Source: Endocalyx cinctus
Lineage: Eukaryota > Ascomycota > Sordariomycetes > Amphisphaeriales > Apiosporaceae
Direction of reading: 5' to 3'
Length of the DNA stretch: 64,000 nt
Assembly: GCA_001600455.1 (NCBI GenBank)
Contig: BCKC01000002.1
Span: 5,098,171 to 5,162,170 of the forward strand
The position numbers were made by a program, and so were the translations under genes. The notes below the pieces were generated by a model. That model searched no databases and had not been told where the DNA came from. It was given only the letters and a program-made list of their open reading frames with translations. Of the stretch, positions 45,549 through 57,254 are shown one piece after another; the stretch's first letter is position 1; each line of letters opens with the position of its first letter.

Positions 45549-46082
45549 CTACCTATACAGTACCATCAAAAGTATCGAACCAGTTCCTAATTCTGACGTG
45601 ATCCTTACATTAGTGTAAATGTGAAAGTGCTTACTTACTTGCATTACATGTACTCCGTAATACGCAATAATCTGAATCTTTTCCCCCGAGCCTACATATA
45701 GACGTATATGACGATAAATAACGGCATCTACGTGTAGTGCATTCTTTCTACGCCGTCCCTTGCCGACATTGACTACTTGGCGTCGTTTTCCCTGTCTTAA
45801 GACATACATACTTCTTGGAGACTTCAGCGATATCGCCATTTCTCTAGTCTGCATGCTTTCGACAACTTCTTGCGGCAACGAAGTAGTCGGAAATATCAGA
45901 TCATCTCTGAGCAACATCGTTGCCCCCTCCCTCGCAGGATCAATAGCCTGCTTCGGAAACAAATCTGCAGTCATTATCCATTTGTGACGGTACTCAACGT
46001 TCGTCTGACCACATACCACGGAAACAAATAGAAGTTGTACAAATATTGCCTGTGATATATACAATCGTTCGACAATACTCAT
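45549..46082 (-). CDS. Possible orphan secreted protein
   Basis: Minus-strand frame of 177 residues starting at an ATG, with a plausible signal peptide (residues about 1-25, hydrophobic IFVQLLFVSVVCG). The following sequence is mixed and not low-complexity (KWIMTADLFPKQAIDPAREG, FPTTSLPQEVVESMQ). A GTAAGT donor after codon HVMQ (about 45650) suggests the true reading frame ends in another exon, possibly within 50 bp. No family recognised and the surroundings are gene-poor, so it may be a lineage-specific gene or chance. Confidence 0.3.
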   Translation of the reverse strand: MSIVERLYISQAIFVQLLFVSVVCGQTNVEYRHKWIMTADLFPKQAIDPAREGATMLLRDDLIFPTTSLPQEVVESMQTREMAISLKSPRSMYVLRQGKRRQVVNVGKGRRRKNALHVDAVIYRHIRLYVGSGEKIQIIAYYGVHVMQVSKHFHIYTNVRITSELGTGSILLMVLYR

Positions 46083-46523
46083 ACTTTTTAAATTCCCCTA
46101 TCTAAGTATCTGGTACCTGATTACATCTCTCGCATAAGCAAGCAAGAGGAAGGAAGCTTGGAAAACTAATACCTGTACTTCGCTCATATAACGGTAATAA
46201 CCTCAAACCGACTATTGACCCGTGGATTTTTTTTTTTTTTTGATTTTCAGTAATAAATTGATAATCAATTGATCGTTTTAACATTGGAGGCTGCGTTGAT
46301 ATTGGGGTGGACGGGAGGGCAAAAAGCAATATCTACTGGTTATTGCACCTGGTCAAGACCCCCCACTACTCCATGCAAGAAAGTCAGCACCGAGGCAAAC
46401 GGAGGCTACGGGGCACGTTTAAGTGACTCCGGTCTCAAACATAATCTCACGAACTGCATATACAGTCAAAAAACGTATATACGCGCCCAGAAACCAATGG
46501 GATTCCCAAGTTTTATCTTTATA
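46083..46523. other. Intergenic region
   Basis: No supported gene; a T tract lies near 46227-46241. The minus-strand decayed frame described next may extend into its right end. Confidence 0.45.
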
Positions 46524-47400
46524 CTAAGACTTTAACACCGGTTATTCGGAGTTTTCCAACTCCATATTCTAGAGGTTTGCCTTCCACTATGCAACTGCAT
46601 GCTACCCGATCCTATTTATTCGGCTTGCGACTATCGGCTTAAGCGAATCCAGTCTCGCTCCTCCTCGTCACACCGCTCCGGGGATGCCGAATAGTATAGA
46701 ATCCTGTGCAGCATACTGGTACCAGGCTGCGCCAGGGTGTTTACACTTAAGATGCTCATAACGTTTGCCTAAAACCCCATATTCTCAATATACGCATAGG
46801 GTGCAAGTATGCATGATATACCGTGCAGAGAATTGATGCACCTTAGCGATGTTACGTACGATAGTGTCATTTCAAAGGAGAGTGTCCTACGTCGGACCTT
46901 TTTCTGATATGTGCGGCAAATCAAGCGATGCATTTGGCCCCTCCTCCCCTCCTTGGCAAACTGTTACGGCTTTTCCGTTGATATTCGGAGTAGCTGTAGT
47001 CAAACTACGCTTGCTGCGTATCGGTTTTGGCTGTGGTAGCTGGGCAGCTCGAACGGCAGGTGGCTGAAAGCTGGCGTCCGGGGAGATGCCGGGTGCTACT
47101 TGACCAGGCGCTGATGCGCCATCTTGACTGGTTTCTGTTGTGCCATTTATATAGTATTCAGAGTGGTAATCGATAGGGGTTGTATGATACTGCCCGCTGC
47201 AAGGAATCGATTGGCCTTGAGGAGTTGCCCTGTAGGGGACTGCCCTGTAAGTGCATACATATCCTTATAAGGCTGGATACGTACTGGTCTGGCACGGAGT
47301 GCCAGAATTGCTGATCTTTTGGTCTTGTTACATACCGGTCCAGTATCCGATACCGTCACAACTGCCATATCGTAAGTGCCAGTAGCAATATCAGTATATC
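46524..47400 (-). pseudogene. Decayed coding frame with repeated nonsense codons
   Basis: One minus-strand frame keeps protein-like character for about 290 codons. A 125-codon open run (46890-47264) is rich in Pro/Gln/Ser/Thr (for example ATPQGQSIPCSGQYHTTPID and SPDASFQPPAVRAAQLPQP). Further on come KHPGAAWYQYAAQDSILFGIP and LDSLKPIVASRI in the same frame. Stops at 47328, 47265, 46887, 46872, 46785, 46668, 46602, 46587, 46569, 46542 and 46524 are TAA, TAG or TGA codons one transition from Gln, Arg or Trp codons; no frameshift is needed. This is what repeat-induced point mutation would leave. The family is not recognised. The number of stops is also near random expectation, so only the open run is firm. 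Confidence 0.4.
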
Positions 47401-47627
47401 GATCAGTACAATAAATATCTTATGCACAGTATTACTTTGAATATTAGCTTCTAGCGAGCCAGCAGTCGAAAGACTGCATGAAAACCAATTAAACCACATT
47501 ATCCACGCTGTTGCACATATTAGATAAGACGAAGAGCACTTCGTTTTCAAGTGACGACATCGAAACCTTCAATCTTTACGGAGTATTATCATTCAGATCA
47601 AAATTACTCTGCCCCCAAACGTTCCTG

Positions 47628-47682
<55 letters not shown>

Positions 47683-48237
47683 ATCGGATGATGACATGAA
47701 TTATACGTCTCATGCATCCGTCGGGGTCTTTCGACTTCTTATCCTAGTCACATCCCGCACGATACCCTTGACTTGCGTGCCGCTTATCTGATGGTACTGC
47801 ATGCTTTGATGACGCGTGGCTTGTCAGCATAGCGATGGGTTATAATACGGCTACCAGGCTAGAGAAGTTGGAAGAAAGCATTAGAAGAGATCTGGATATC
47901 GAGTTCCTTTCTTAATTCGTTACTGGGCTCTACCCGAGCCCCAATGGGAGTGGGTATTGAAAATCCGTAAAGATGTCAACTTGACGGCTTGACAGTCGGT
48001 TGTCGAGTCTGCTGTCTTATCAACTTTTCTAGTAGCTTATATTGATTTTACAAAACCCGACCACATATTATTACGCTTTTGCTTGCCGGTTTGCCGACAT
48101 TCTGACCGTAACCAGCTAATTCGTATATCATATCTTAGGTGCCTTAGTATTATGCAGCATCTTTTGAGACGCAGCCAAGAGACACCAAGGCCATCAAGAT
48201 TTCATCTCCTTCAACACGGACGCACACACAAACTGCC
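47401..48237. other. Intergenic region with a GA microsatellite
   Basis: It contains 51 bp of (GA)n (47630-47680) and AT-rich sequence; no gene. Confidence 0.6.
47630..47680. repeat. (GA)n microsatellite, 51 bp
   Basis: About 25 uninterrupted GA units; it produces a chance Arg-Glu repeat frame. Confidence 0.95.
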
Positions 48238-48993
48238 CTAGCCCGTAGCCAATTTCGTCAACCCCTCCATGTCACCATTGAATGTGTCCGAGTCGCCGCC
48301 GTACTGATAAGCGTCATTGAACTGCCAAATAGTGTAATACGGCCAGCTTCCTGGAGGAGTCCCGGCCGTGCTGGAATATCTCGCGAGGACGAGCGGGTTC
48401 GTATCGACGAACGCGCTGGAATCGCCCGTGCAGCTCGACCACCACGACGGGTTCGTGTACAGCAAGGGATACCGGCCCGTTTCGGCGTTATAAGCGTCGC
48501 TGAAATCTTTGATCCAGTCGACCATCTCATCGGCCGTCAGATCCGCGCAATCACCCTCGAGGTCCAGCATCCCCGGCAGCGTCACCCCGTCTCCCGACCA
48601 CCCGCCTCCGTTCGCGAGGAAGAACGACGCTTGCTCCGCCCCCGAGCTGGAGCCCGGCTGCGCGAAGTGGTAGCCGCCTCGGATGAAGCCCGCGTTCGTC
48701 GCGCCGGAGTAATGGCTGCTGAACGAAGGATCTTTGTAGGTGGTGCCTTCCGTTGCCTGTAGTTTTCCCGAGAGGTTGTTAGTTATAGATCAGGGGGTTA
48801 CCTGTCAATGAATGCTGTCATAAGAAAGATGATGTGATCTTCTCACCTTGATAATTACGAAACGAGCACCGGAGCTGTACGCGGCGGTGAAATCAACACT
48901 TGATTGGTAGTGCGATATATCGAACCCAGGAACTGCGGCAAGCGCTTGGCTCGCCAAACCCGAGAGACACAGAACTATGTTAAGTGACTTCAT
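48238..48993 (-). CDS. Secreted GH25 lysozyme (N-acetylmuramidase)
   Basis: Minus-strand exons 48847-48993 and 48238-48756 (90-nt intron) give 221 residues. A signal peptide (1-19, ending SQALA) precedes PGFDISHYQ, the GH25 opening with the active-site-lining Asp25. ARFVIIKATEG spans the splice, then GGYHFAQPG, and the catalytic MLDLEGDC with Asp114 and Glu116. The end carries YPLLYTNPSWW, VLARY and WPYYTIWQFNDA, all canonical. GH25 enzymes cut the beta-1,4 bond between N-acetylmuramic acid and N-acetylglucosamine in bacterial peptidoglycan. Fungi lack this polymer, so the enzyme most likely attacks bacteria. The family has a bacterial-like distribution, consistent with old horizontal transfer, but the intron shows it is settled in the genome. 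Confidence 0.92.
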
Positions 48994-51127
48994 GTCGTCC
49001 TTTTTTTCTGGGCTGCTATTTAAAATGAAGGTTATCTTATGGCATAGATAAGTGAAAGTGCGGATTGGTGGGCTAGGAAGCACGAGGAGCAAGCCCTCTT
49101 ATAGTGCTATAAACCCCATGTCATGATACACCAGTTGATCGAAATACATAGTTATAAGTGAGCAAATGATCTCCTCTAATCATATAACGTGCGACTTCCC
49201 TCATTTTGAAGGGTATCAGCGACACCTCAAAGGAGGTGTTGTCGATCATAATTATGTCTCCATCAATTCAGCCGCGCCGTCATCGATAAAGCCATCTTTC
49301 CCAAATCGCTATTTCGCTACTTTTTGACTAATTTTTTAAAGCCATACTCTACTTCCATTTTACCTAATAAGGTGAATGCCAGAAGCCACCTTGAGATAAA
49401 TGTAACTTGGAAATCCTTTTCTGAGTTACGAATGATGTCAAGTCTGTCCGCTCTTTTAATAGTGGTAAATAAAATATAGTGAAAATTGGCATGGAGAATA
49501 TTTGAGGATTAATTGAACCTCGGCGTCGATCTTTTTCCATTGCGGCAGGTACTTAAAAGGAGTCCGGATTGGAACCACTAGTGCAGCGAATCCATCCCCT
49601 TCAATTTGGGGTGTTCGTTGGAAGAGCGATGACTCGTCTTCTGCTTGCTAACTTGAAGGATATCACAGCTGATAATGAAATGAATAGGCACATACCACCG
49701 ACAAATCTTGAAAGTTGCCGGAAATAATTATTGCCCTCTCATAACATGCGACAAAGTTCAATGGTAGATGTTGTCAAGAGTCTACGTACCTTATCAACAC
49801 TACAAGCTTTTACGTGTAAATATTGACGAACCCCACGGTTCACGGGATGTGATTCCTTTCTTATATGAGTGGGAAGAGTACCCGGATTCCTTGCCGTAAT
49901 TTCGGAGAGCGAGATGTAGCCCTCCTCTGTCTGCAAGCCACACTCCGATTCCACCTGAGCCCATTTCCTCCGTTTTCCAAAGGCGGACTTAGGCCGTTAT
50001 GACTGTTCGTTCTGATATTTTTTTCAAAAGGCTCTGGAGATAGTTGTGTAGAAGTTATTACCGATATTCATATTTTTACCGTTTTCTTTCCGTTAGCTTA
50101 GTTTCTTTGACCTGTCACTTTGACATTGTTCTTTGATATAGGTCTCTTCCGCGAGGGATTAGGCAGTGCATCTCATTTTTGGACTACAACATCTTCAGAT
50201 ATCTGAGAATAGCAGGATTTTTTTTTATTCTAGGATTACTATACACGTCAAGCTCGGAATACAACGTTGACGGGCAGTCTCATTAATTCAAGAAAAATCA
50301 AATTCCAGACATCTAGTTTTATGACCCTAGACTGCATCTTTCTAGAATCGGGACGGCCGACATACCGAAATCAGTAAACTTATCTTTCCCGACGAGTGTG
50401 ATCGGTTGCCTACTTTATCGTGGTTCGATGCTTGCTCGTGCTGGGGGTCTGGGTATGAATTGTCGCCTTCTTTTGCTTAAACCGAAAGTACACGAGACTG
50501 TATCCCCCATCCAGGTTTAATTCATTCATCGTTTTCACGGAAACCCCTGTCAACTTTTTTGTTGCTAAAAAAAAGTTAATGATAACCTGACCCTCAGGCT
50601 AAATTCTGAGAACATGATATGATTCCCAGGTCACGCAAAGGAATCAATCTTGCAGTAATTGACTACAAAGATAACTTCCGACAGGGGATATCCTGTCAAA
50701 CCGTGAACGCAGATGCAGGAAACCACTTGCACCTGAATTTCCCCTCCAATCTCCTCACTCACCCTCATGTACTTACGGCGAATGGAAACTTGAATCCGTA
50801 ACCGTGGGAAGAGAAACAAAGATTAGGTATTGGTAATTTATGTCAGGTTATCGAGGCACGCAATTCTAGGTTTATTTAGAAGTGAAATCCAATATTGGCG
50901 GCATAAAATGACTGAATGAATAGCTGAATGAGATGAAAAGAATCTTATCATGATAAAAAGTTACATGTTTACATACAAGTACTAGGTGAGGAAAAGGATA
51001 CAAGAAATACTGCTATTGAGAGCTACTAAATATGAAAAGAAATCTCGATGTAGAATAAGCACTATTTCAAACTGGCGTATTTGAGTCATGGGCACTGAGG
51101 TCATTTCTCGTATGTAATTGCCACGCT
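48994..51127. other. Intergenic region, 2.1 kb
   Basis: The left end holds the GH25 promoter, with a TATA-like element (CTATAAG on the minus strand, near 49095-49101) about 100 bp before the start codon. The rest is AT-rich with no supported gene. Confidence 0.5.
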
Positions 51128-52787
51128 TTACGAACCCGTGCGATTCAAGACAACACCAGTCGGGTCTTTTGAAACCGAGTCACCCCAGCTCGCCTCCCAA
51201 CCATTATCCTGTAAGTAGGTCCTCCATGCTTGGTCCTCGTCATCAAGCTTCTTCGAAGCATCGGGGATGACGAAAAATGCGATGAGGGCGCCGACGACGG
51301 AAAATGCGGAGCCTATCAAAAAGGCTACCTGGTTTCCCTTTTCAGGAGTTTCTGTGTAGGCGTCTAGGATGGCGGTGAAAACCTGCAACGAAGGAGAGAA
51401 AAGTTAGTGAATATTTCAGTCGTGAGGATAAAATTTAAATGGCTCTCGACATACCTGTGTACCTAAAGCCGCACCAACTTTCGACCAAGCGGAGATAAAG
51501 CCCATCATCTGGCCACGGATGGATGTGGGGAAACATTCGGACGCGTTCAAGACGACGGTGCTACCGGGACCGACCTCGCCGAGGGTCAGGAAAATTCCGT
51601 AGAGAACGATGAAAAGGGGGAATATGCTCTGGATCGGCTCCATAGCGCCTCCGAGGACGAATCCTAAAGCCGCCTGTAGGCCGAATCCGAGAGCCATGGT
51701 CTGCCGACGTCCGATCCTGTCGGATAAGTAACCGCCGATAAAGGGGCCGGGGATATAGAAGGAGTTGATCACGGTTCCCCAGCCGATGTTCTTGATGATG
51801 CTGTCGCCGACGTTGGCCCGCGAGATGATGGTCGAGCTGAATATGCCGAACGGGATCGACACCCAGTTGTACAGGAACCAGGTAGCGGCGCAGCCGATCA
51901 GCGGTCGGTAGTAGCGCTTGAGCGCGAGCAGGTAAGGCGTGCGCTGCTTGCGCATGGCCGACTTGCGGTACGCCGTCGAGACGGCCATGCGCAGCCGGAA
52001 CCAGAAGATGACGAGGGGCGGGACGAGACCCAGGGCGAACGAGGCCCGCCACACGATATCGTACTTGGATTCCTTCTGGCCGACGCATAGGAGCAGCAGG
52101 ATCGGCACGATACCTCCCCAGACGTAGCCGAGCGAGGCGGACAGGTCTCCGAGCATGGCGAACATGAAACCTCGCCGTTTCCGGTACTTGCTGTCCTCGT
52201 CGGTGGCCTCGGCCGCGCCGGCACCGCTGACGGGGTACTCGCCGCCGGCTCCGACGCCGGCTATACCCCGCGCGATGATCAGCATCCACAGCATCCCCGT
52301 CGCCGTGGTGCCGCTGGCGGCGGCCGAGAGAACTATGCCGACCACGAGGAGGACCGTCGTCGCGACGGCTCCGGTCTTGCGGCCGAGCTGATCCACCACC
52401 ACGCCGAACCCGATCATGCCGACGATCATGCCGATGAGGAAGGCATTGCTGAGTCGGGTGGTGATGGCGGAGGTTAAAGCCTCCGGGTAGAGGACGGCTA
52501 GAAGGAGTTCTATATTGCCAATAATGGCGGCATTGCTAGTAGGTAGAGAGTTAGAAGTCATGCGCGACAACGGGAGAGGGTAGAAAGAGAAACAGATGGT
52601 GTCAGTTGACTACGTACTATCCGTCAGATCCAATAGCCAACCCTGAGAATATGACCATGAACCAAACCGACGTCTTGCTGAAAAAATGCTTTCCTTCCAC
52701 GTCCCTTACGGGCTCGATGGTTTCCGCCGCAATGTCGACCGGTTCTTTCGACCCATCGTCGGTCTTGGTCTTCTCATCGGCACTCAT
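51128..52787 (-). CDS. MFS transporter, Git1-like glycerophosphodiester/phosphate permease
   Basis: Minus-strand exons 52618-52787, 51455-52535 and 51128-51382 (introns 82 and 72 nt) give 501 residues with about 12 membrane segments. The first splice restores SGLAIGSDGYNAAIIGN in TM1. Signatures: GVVVDQLGRKTGA (MFS loop 2-3 motif), GAGGEYPVSGAGAAE in TM4, the phosphate-transporter-like hallmark, SDRIGRRQTMALG in loop 8-9, and TSIRGQMMGFISAWSKVGAALGTQ in TM11. These match the phosphate:H+ symporter subgroup containing yeast Git1, which imports glycerophosphoinositol and glycerophosphocholine. Exact substrate is inferred. It diverges from an M24 peptidase gene across 0.78 kb. Confidence 0.87.
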
Positions 52788-53568
52788 CGTTTCTATCCTG
52801 AAGCAGGTCCTTTGAAGTAAGCGATGCTAGATCCGTGCTCGCTGCTGTTGGATTGAAATGTTCAAAGGAACAAGATAATTTATCATTGACGACACAGCAC
52901 GACTGGAGAAAAGCACGCGACTAAAGGTTGGAGACAAGAAAAGAAAAAAACTCTCATGTAGTCCACTACTCCGTACTTAATCTCATGTTCGAGGATGCCC
53001 CCCTGTCAGAGCTAATTGATAAGAACCACACGTAATTATCCTTGGAGTTTCTGTCGCTATCCTCAGCGACTGATTAACTACTTAGTAGTTGGACTGATAA
53101 ACTACAATATACGCGCCCATCTACTGCGTCATCAAATTAAACGATACGGGTTATATCTATTTACTTTAATATGATCTTTCTCTTTAAAGGTGAGATCATA
53201 TGCTAAGAAGGTTAGATTGACTTTGATCCGGGGTAATATACCATAGTAGTTAGTTATACACGTACTCGGCACTCGTCGGGTTTTGGCCCGACCAAGATAT
53301 CGGCCAAGCCAATTTGCGCCGAATTTCCCTTACGTTGATCTATGACAATATTGTCGCCATTCAAATCTCAGATAGGGAGGTGGTTCCACTAAGGTTAACT
53401 CTTTGTTTGTTTTTTTCCCGACGCCCCGCTCCCAATGAAACACTTTATTACCGAGGGTACAATTTAACTTCAACCTCAAACCTCAAGTTTGAATATGCAA
53501 ATTTGACTTGAAATTGAGTATACTTACAAAAGAAATATCATCATTACGAAGAGAGGGACGGTCGAAAG
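52788..53568. promoter_or_regulatory. Divergent promoter region of transporter and peptidase genes
   Basis: 781 bp between two start codons facing away from each other. Several GATA/TGATAA words occur (for example around 52870, 53025 and 53195), which in ascomycetes are sites of nitrogen-control GATA factors. Shared regulation is plausible but not shown. Confidence 0.4.
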
Positions 53569-55185
53569 ATGAAAGGAGAATCGTCAGAGGCGTTGTTAGG
53601 AAACCGGAGCCGACAGACCGCGAGGTTCAGCTCCGGTTTTGGTAAACATCTGTTCAGACTGGGCTGCGTCTCGGCTTTACTTATCAACATCGTCTGGCTC
53701 ACGCGATATTTCATCGCGCCGAACGCGCACGCAAACCAGCACCCGGCATTCGTTGAGGTTCAGCAATGCGCGATCGACAACTTGCGCGCTGACCTGTCGT
53801 TTCTCGACCCGGCCGTGCCCATCGCGGCGGATGAGTTTCTCGAGCGTCGTGACCGCCTAGCCAAGGCGCTCCTGGCCGAGAAGATCGACGCCTTCGTCCT
53901 CGAGCCGGGCTATACCTTCCAGTACTACGGCAACATCTCGCAGGTCGACTGGGAGCCCTGGGAGCCGGAAGAGCGGCCGTTCCTGATGCTGATCCTACCC
54001 CGACCGGGCCCCGACGGCGAAGTCATCGCCAAGACGGCCTTCCTGTCGCCGCATTTCGAGGAAGGTCGCGTGAGGATGCTGGGTATCCCGTCGCGTGACG
54101 AGGAGCTGGATATCGTGGTCTGGGAGGAGCATTGGGATCCTTACGACACGCTTTTGAAGTCTCGCCTGTTCGAAGGGAGTCTGAGGGCGCCGACGCTGAT
54201 GATGGACGAGGAGATCCGTGACTATATTGCTCGCGGACTGGCGGGCGCAGGATTCAAAACTATGGGATTGACTCCCGGCGTTGAACTAGTTCGACAGACT
54301 AAGAGCCCCGCTGAAGTTGAACTTATCCGCGCCGTGAATACCGGTACCGTCAACGCCGTGCGCGCTATGAGACCCTGCTTGGTTGCCGATCTGACCGAAA
54401 ATGAAGTCACGGATATTTTGAACAATGCTTTACTGTCGATAGGATTTGGCTTATTCTTCAACATCGTTCTTTTTGAGGAGCATGGAGCTTTGCCACACGG
54501 TGGTTTCGTGACCGGTGGCAAGAAGTTGAAGGAAGATACCATGGTCGTTATCGATGTTGGGTGAGTATCTTGCTTGTAATACCTTCAGTACTGGAACATA
54601 TGCTAATAATTTCACAGAGCGCATTACCTCGGATACTCGTCTGATATCTGCCGCAGCTTCTTCATGGACCCGCCTTCGGCGCGATCGAGCTGGTTCTCTC
54701 GCCTGACCGGAACAGCTCGAACTTCAGACCGCGCCCTTCCCCCTGGTCGGTTTATGGAAGAGAAAGCACTGGTCTGGCAAGTTGTGTTGGATGCGCAAAC
54801 TGCCGCAGCCGAGGCGTTCCTCTCCAACGCGACTGCTGCTAGCATCGATATCGCCGCGAGGACAGTTATCGAGAATGCCGGCTACGGGTACGGCTTTACC
54901 CACCGCCTCGGACACGGAATAGGTATTAAAGGTGAGTTTTATCAGAACCCATGCGCTCTCGGATCATCGTTAACACTTGAGATAAAAAAAGCACACGAGT
55001 CTCCGTATCTTAATAAATGGAACACCGGTGCGATCCTGAAGCCGGGAATGACATTTACGAATGAGCCGGGAATCTACCTCGAAGGAAAGTTTGGTGTTCG
55101 TCATGAGGATATCTATCTTGTCAAGGAAGATGGAGCCGCTGAGCTTCTATCTGGGAGACGTGCTACTGGACCTTATGACCCCTAA
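53569..55185 (+). CDS. Membrane-anchored M24 metallopeptidase (Xaa-Pro dipeptidase/creatinase fold)
   Basis: Exons 53569-54560, 54618-54931 and 54992-55185 give 499 residues. A basic cytoplasmic N-terminus and one signal-anchor helix (about 32-50, CVSALLINIVWLTRYF) suggest a type II membrane protein. A creatinase-like N-domain (80-230) is followed by the pita-bread fold. The two Asp ligands are in VVIDVGAHYLGYSSDICRSF, restored by the first splice; the His ligand is in HRLGHGIGIK; the Glu ligands are in TNEPGIYLEG and RHEDIYLV. The second intron (60 nt) is in frame and stop-free; removing it restores GIKAHESPYL as in the family. Such enzymes cleave Xaa-Pro peptides; lumenal or extracellular location is inferred from the anchor. 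Confidence 0.88.
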
Positions 55186-55550
55186 TTAAGAATAAATGGA
55201 ATAAGAGTAGGGAGGGCAGCTCTATACGAAATAGTATTGTAACTTTATCCTATTCGACAAAAATAATTTTATCTCAATCGTGTAACAATACTATGTAATA
55301 GAATTTAAGGATAGAAACTTGCTATATCTGTTACGTGGTATGAATGCGGTGTGTGTATATAGACAAATCTAATCCTGGCAGGTACTCGTTATAATTGTGC
55401 TGTGTTTAAATTGAAGAGTATAGAGTCAAAGAATGTGAGGATTTGGACTAATACCCCTTATAATATCATATCTATATCTAGCCTTCAGACAATAGCGAAG
55501 TCTGATAATATCATTCTAAGAACGCGGATTGCCGCATGCTGAAGTGTCCG
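55186..55550. other. Short convergent intergenic region
   Basis: 365 bp of AT-rich 3' flank; nothing else seen. Confidence 0.6.
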
Positions 55551-56814
55551 TCAAGAAGCATACGCCTTATAGACCTGAAAAGCGCCCTCAATACACTGAA
55601 TTATACCTAAGAGGGTTGATACAATGAAGATGAGAATTGCCACCCAGAACGTGTACCATTGAACACCATTACGCCGGTCATGCCACCACTGAGAGAGATT
55701 TCCTGGGGTGGCATCGTCGTAAGCCTGCTTTAGTATAACGATGCGATCTCTCCAGTACTGGAAGTTTTCGATCTGGCGGTCTTCCGTCTGAAGAGTCCCA
55801 CAGAGGGCCAACCGCTTGTCGATGATCATCCGGTGTACCGGTCTATCACATAACTTTCGAAACCATGCCCACGTCGGCGAAGAGGATTTACGCCCTGCGT
55901 ATGTGCCAAAATAAGCCTGAGGAAAGAGAAGTGCTATCGTGCGTAGTGTTTCTTCTGCCAACCCATCCGGCAGAACAGAAGTTGAGCTGTAAAAGGTTAG
56001 CCACCTGTCCCGAGAGTTAATGGCCAAATAAAGGAGGGTGGGGAAGGGCTTACCATTCTTGATATTCCAAGAATGAGGCGGATTGGAAGATGAAAAGCTT
56101 CGAGTCGTTATTGTCGAGACGAAGGTGGTCAGCTAGGTTATTGGTGAATTCGATTTCGATTCCGGCAATACATTCGATACCCCAGGCATTAAACGCCTTG
56201 GGTAGCCTAACCTGGTTACAGTTCAATTGCGGGACTGGGCTGAAAGTTTCTTTGATAGCATTTCGTAATGTGCCTGTAGTCCACTGTAGATAGAGCCGAG
56301 GGTTAGACTGGTTCTTGGCGATTCCAAATTTAAGCATCGAGATAAGTCGAGCAGCAAGATCGAGTGAGTGTTGATGTGGATTATTAATGGTGTCGAGAGG
56401 TAACTCGTGAGGTGACTTTAATTTGAGTAAGATATCTTCACGCGTTTCGTCTGCCAATATCTGCTGGATGATTAGGTAAAGTTCATCGGGTGTTTTAACA
56501 GAAACGTATTCGTCGTTGGGATCGGATCCGGCCATTAACTCCCATTGAGATTGATAATAGTTGCAATAAGTTTCATGATTATTTAGTTTTTCAACTAATT
56601 GGCCATTGGATAGCCTTTTCTTATTTAATTTCGATAACCAGATAGATTCTACCAGCTTTAGGGCGTTAGTTTCCAGAGAACTTCCCATTCTCATGAGTGG
56701 AAGTACCATAAAAGTATACGCGTGAAAGGACCTCAAGGGACAGAAACAACACGTTGGACTTTGTGGAGATGAAATGTAAGTGTCTATGGAAGTGTACCTT
56801 TGAGTAAACCCCAT
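55551..56814 (-). CDS. Fungal-specific protein with C-terminal membrane segment
   Basis: Minus-strand exons 56054-56814 and 55551-55986 (67-nt intron, GTAAGC, CAG) give 398 residues from the first ATG; an internal ATG at residue about 36 or 43 is an alternative start. The soluble part includes LETNALKLVESIWLSKLNKKRL, DELYLIIQQILADETREDILLKL, CIAGIEIEFTNNLADHLRL and LPDGLAEETLRTIALLFPQ. It ends with WWHDRRNGVQWYTFWVAILIF, a hydrophobic stretch and IIQCIEGAFQVYKAY. I have seen this C-terminal membrane signature in many filamentous ascomycete hypothetical proteins; no function is known to me. The family is expanded in accessory regions. The helical N-terminal part resembles no enzyme. Confidence 0.75.
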
Positions 56815-57254
56815 ATATGCCGGGCGATGTCTGTGTAAGGCATATAATGTACGTACCTATATTCAGTGCCTATAATAGGCTGACTTAGAAAGCTGATCCC
56901 ACACATCACCGCCCTCTAGTTTTGCAACCCCTCACCAGCTCTATCTTTCTCACTCCCTCTTCTTCGCTCTGGTTTAAAAAACGGTCGTCGACTAAATCTA
57001 TCCAACTATGGATCAAAATGAGTCAATTATATAATATATTTGCTTCCTTCGTCACGTACTGCGAGACAAGGTTTTCCACAATTACAAAGACCAGTGATAA
57101 GTTCTCAAACCCTGAAAAATCTTGCGGGTTCGAGATTATGTTGTCTTCGCCCAATAGTGTTAAACGAGTTGTACGTAGTTAGTCTAGGTATTCCTCACCT
57201 TCTCCAGGGAACCCAGAGAAATGGGTTTGACCGAATTGTGCTCCTTTCATTATG
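56815..57254. other. Left flank of the inverted segment
   Basis: Contains the promoter of the minus-strand gene and possibly the original 5' end of the gene disrupted to the right. No frame here could be tied to it. Confidence 0.45.

Noticed and set aside
47511..47699. Open frame with an Arg-Glu repeat
   Set aside because: Produced by the (GA)n microsatellite.
51561..52289. 242-codon Arg-rich frame overlapping the Git1-like transporter
   Set aside because: Out-of-frame shadow of a GC-rich transporter exon.
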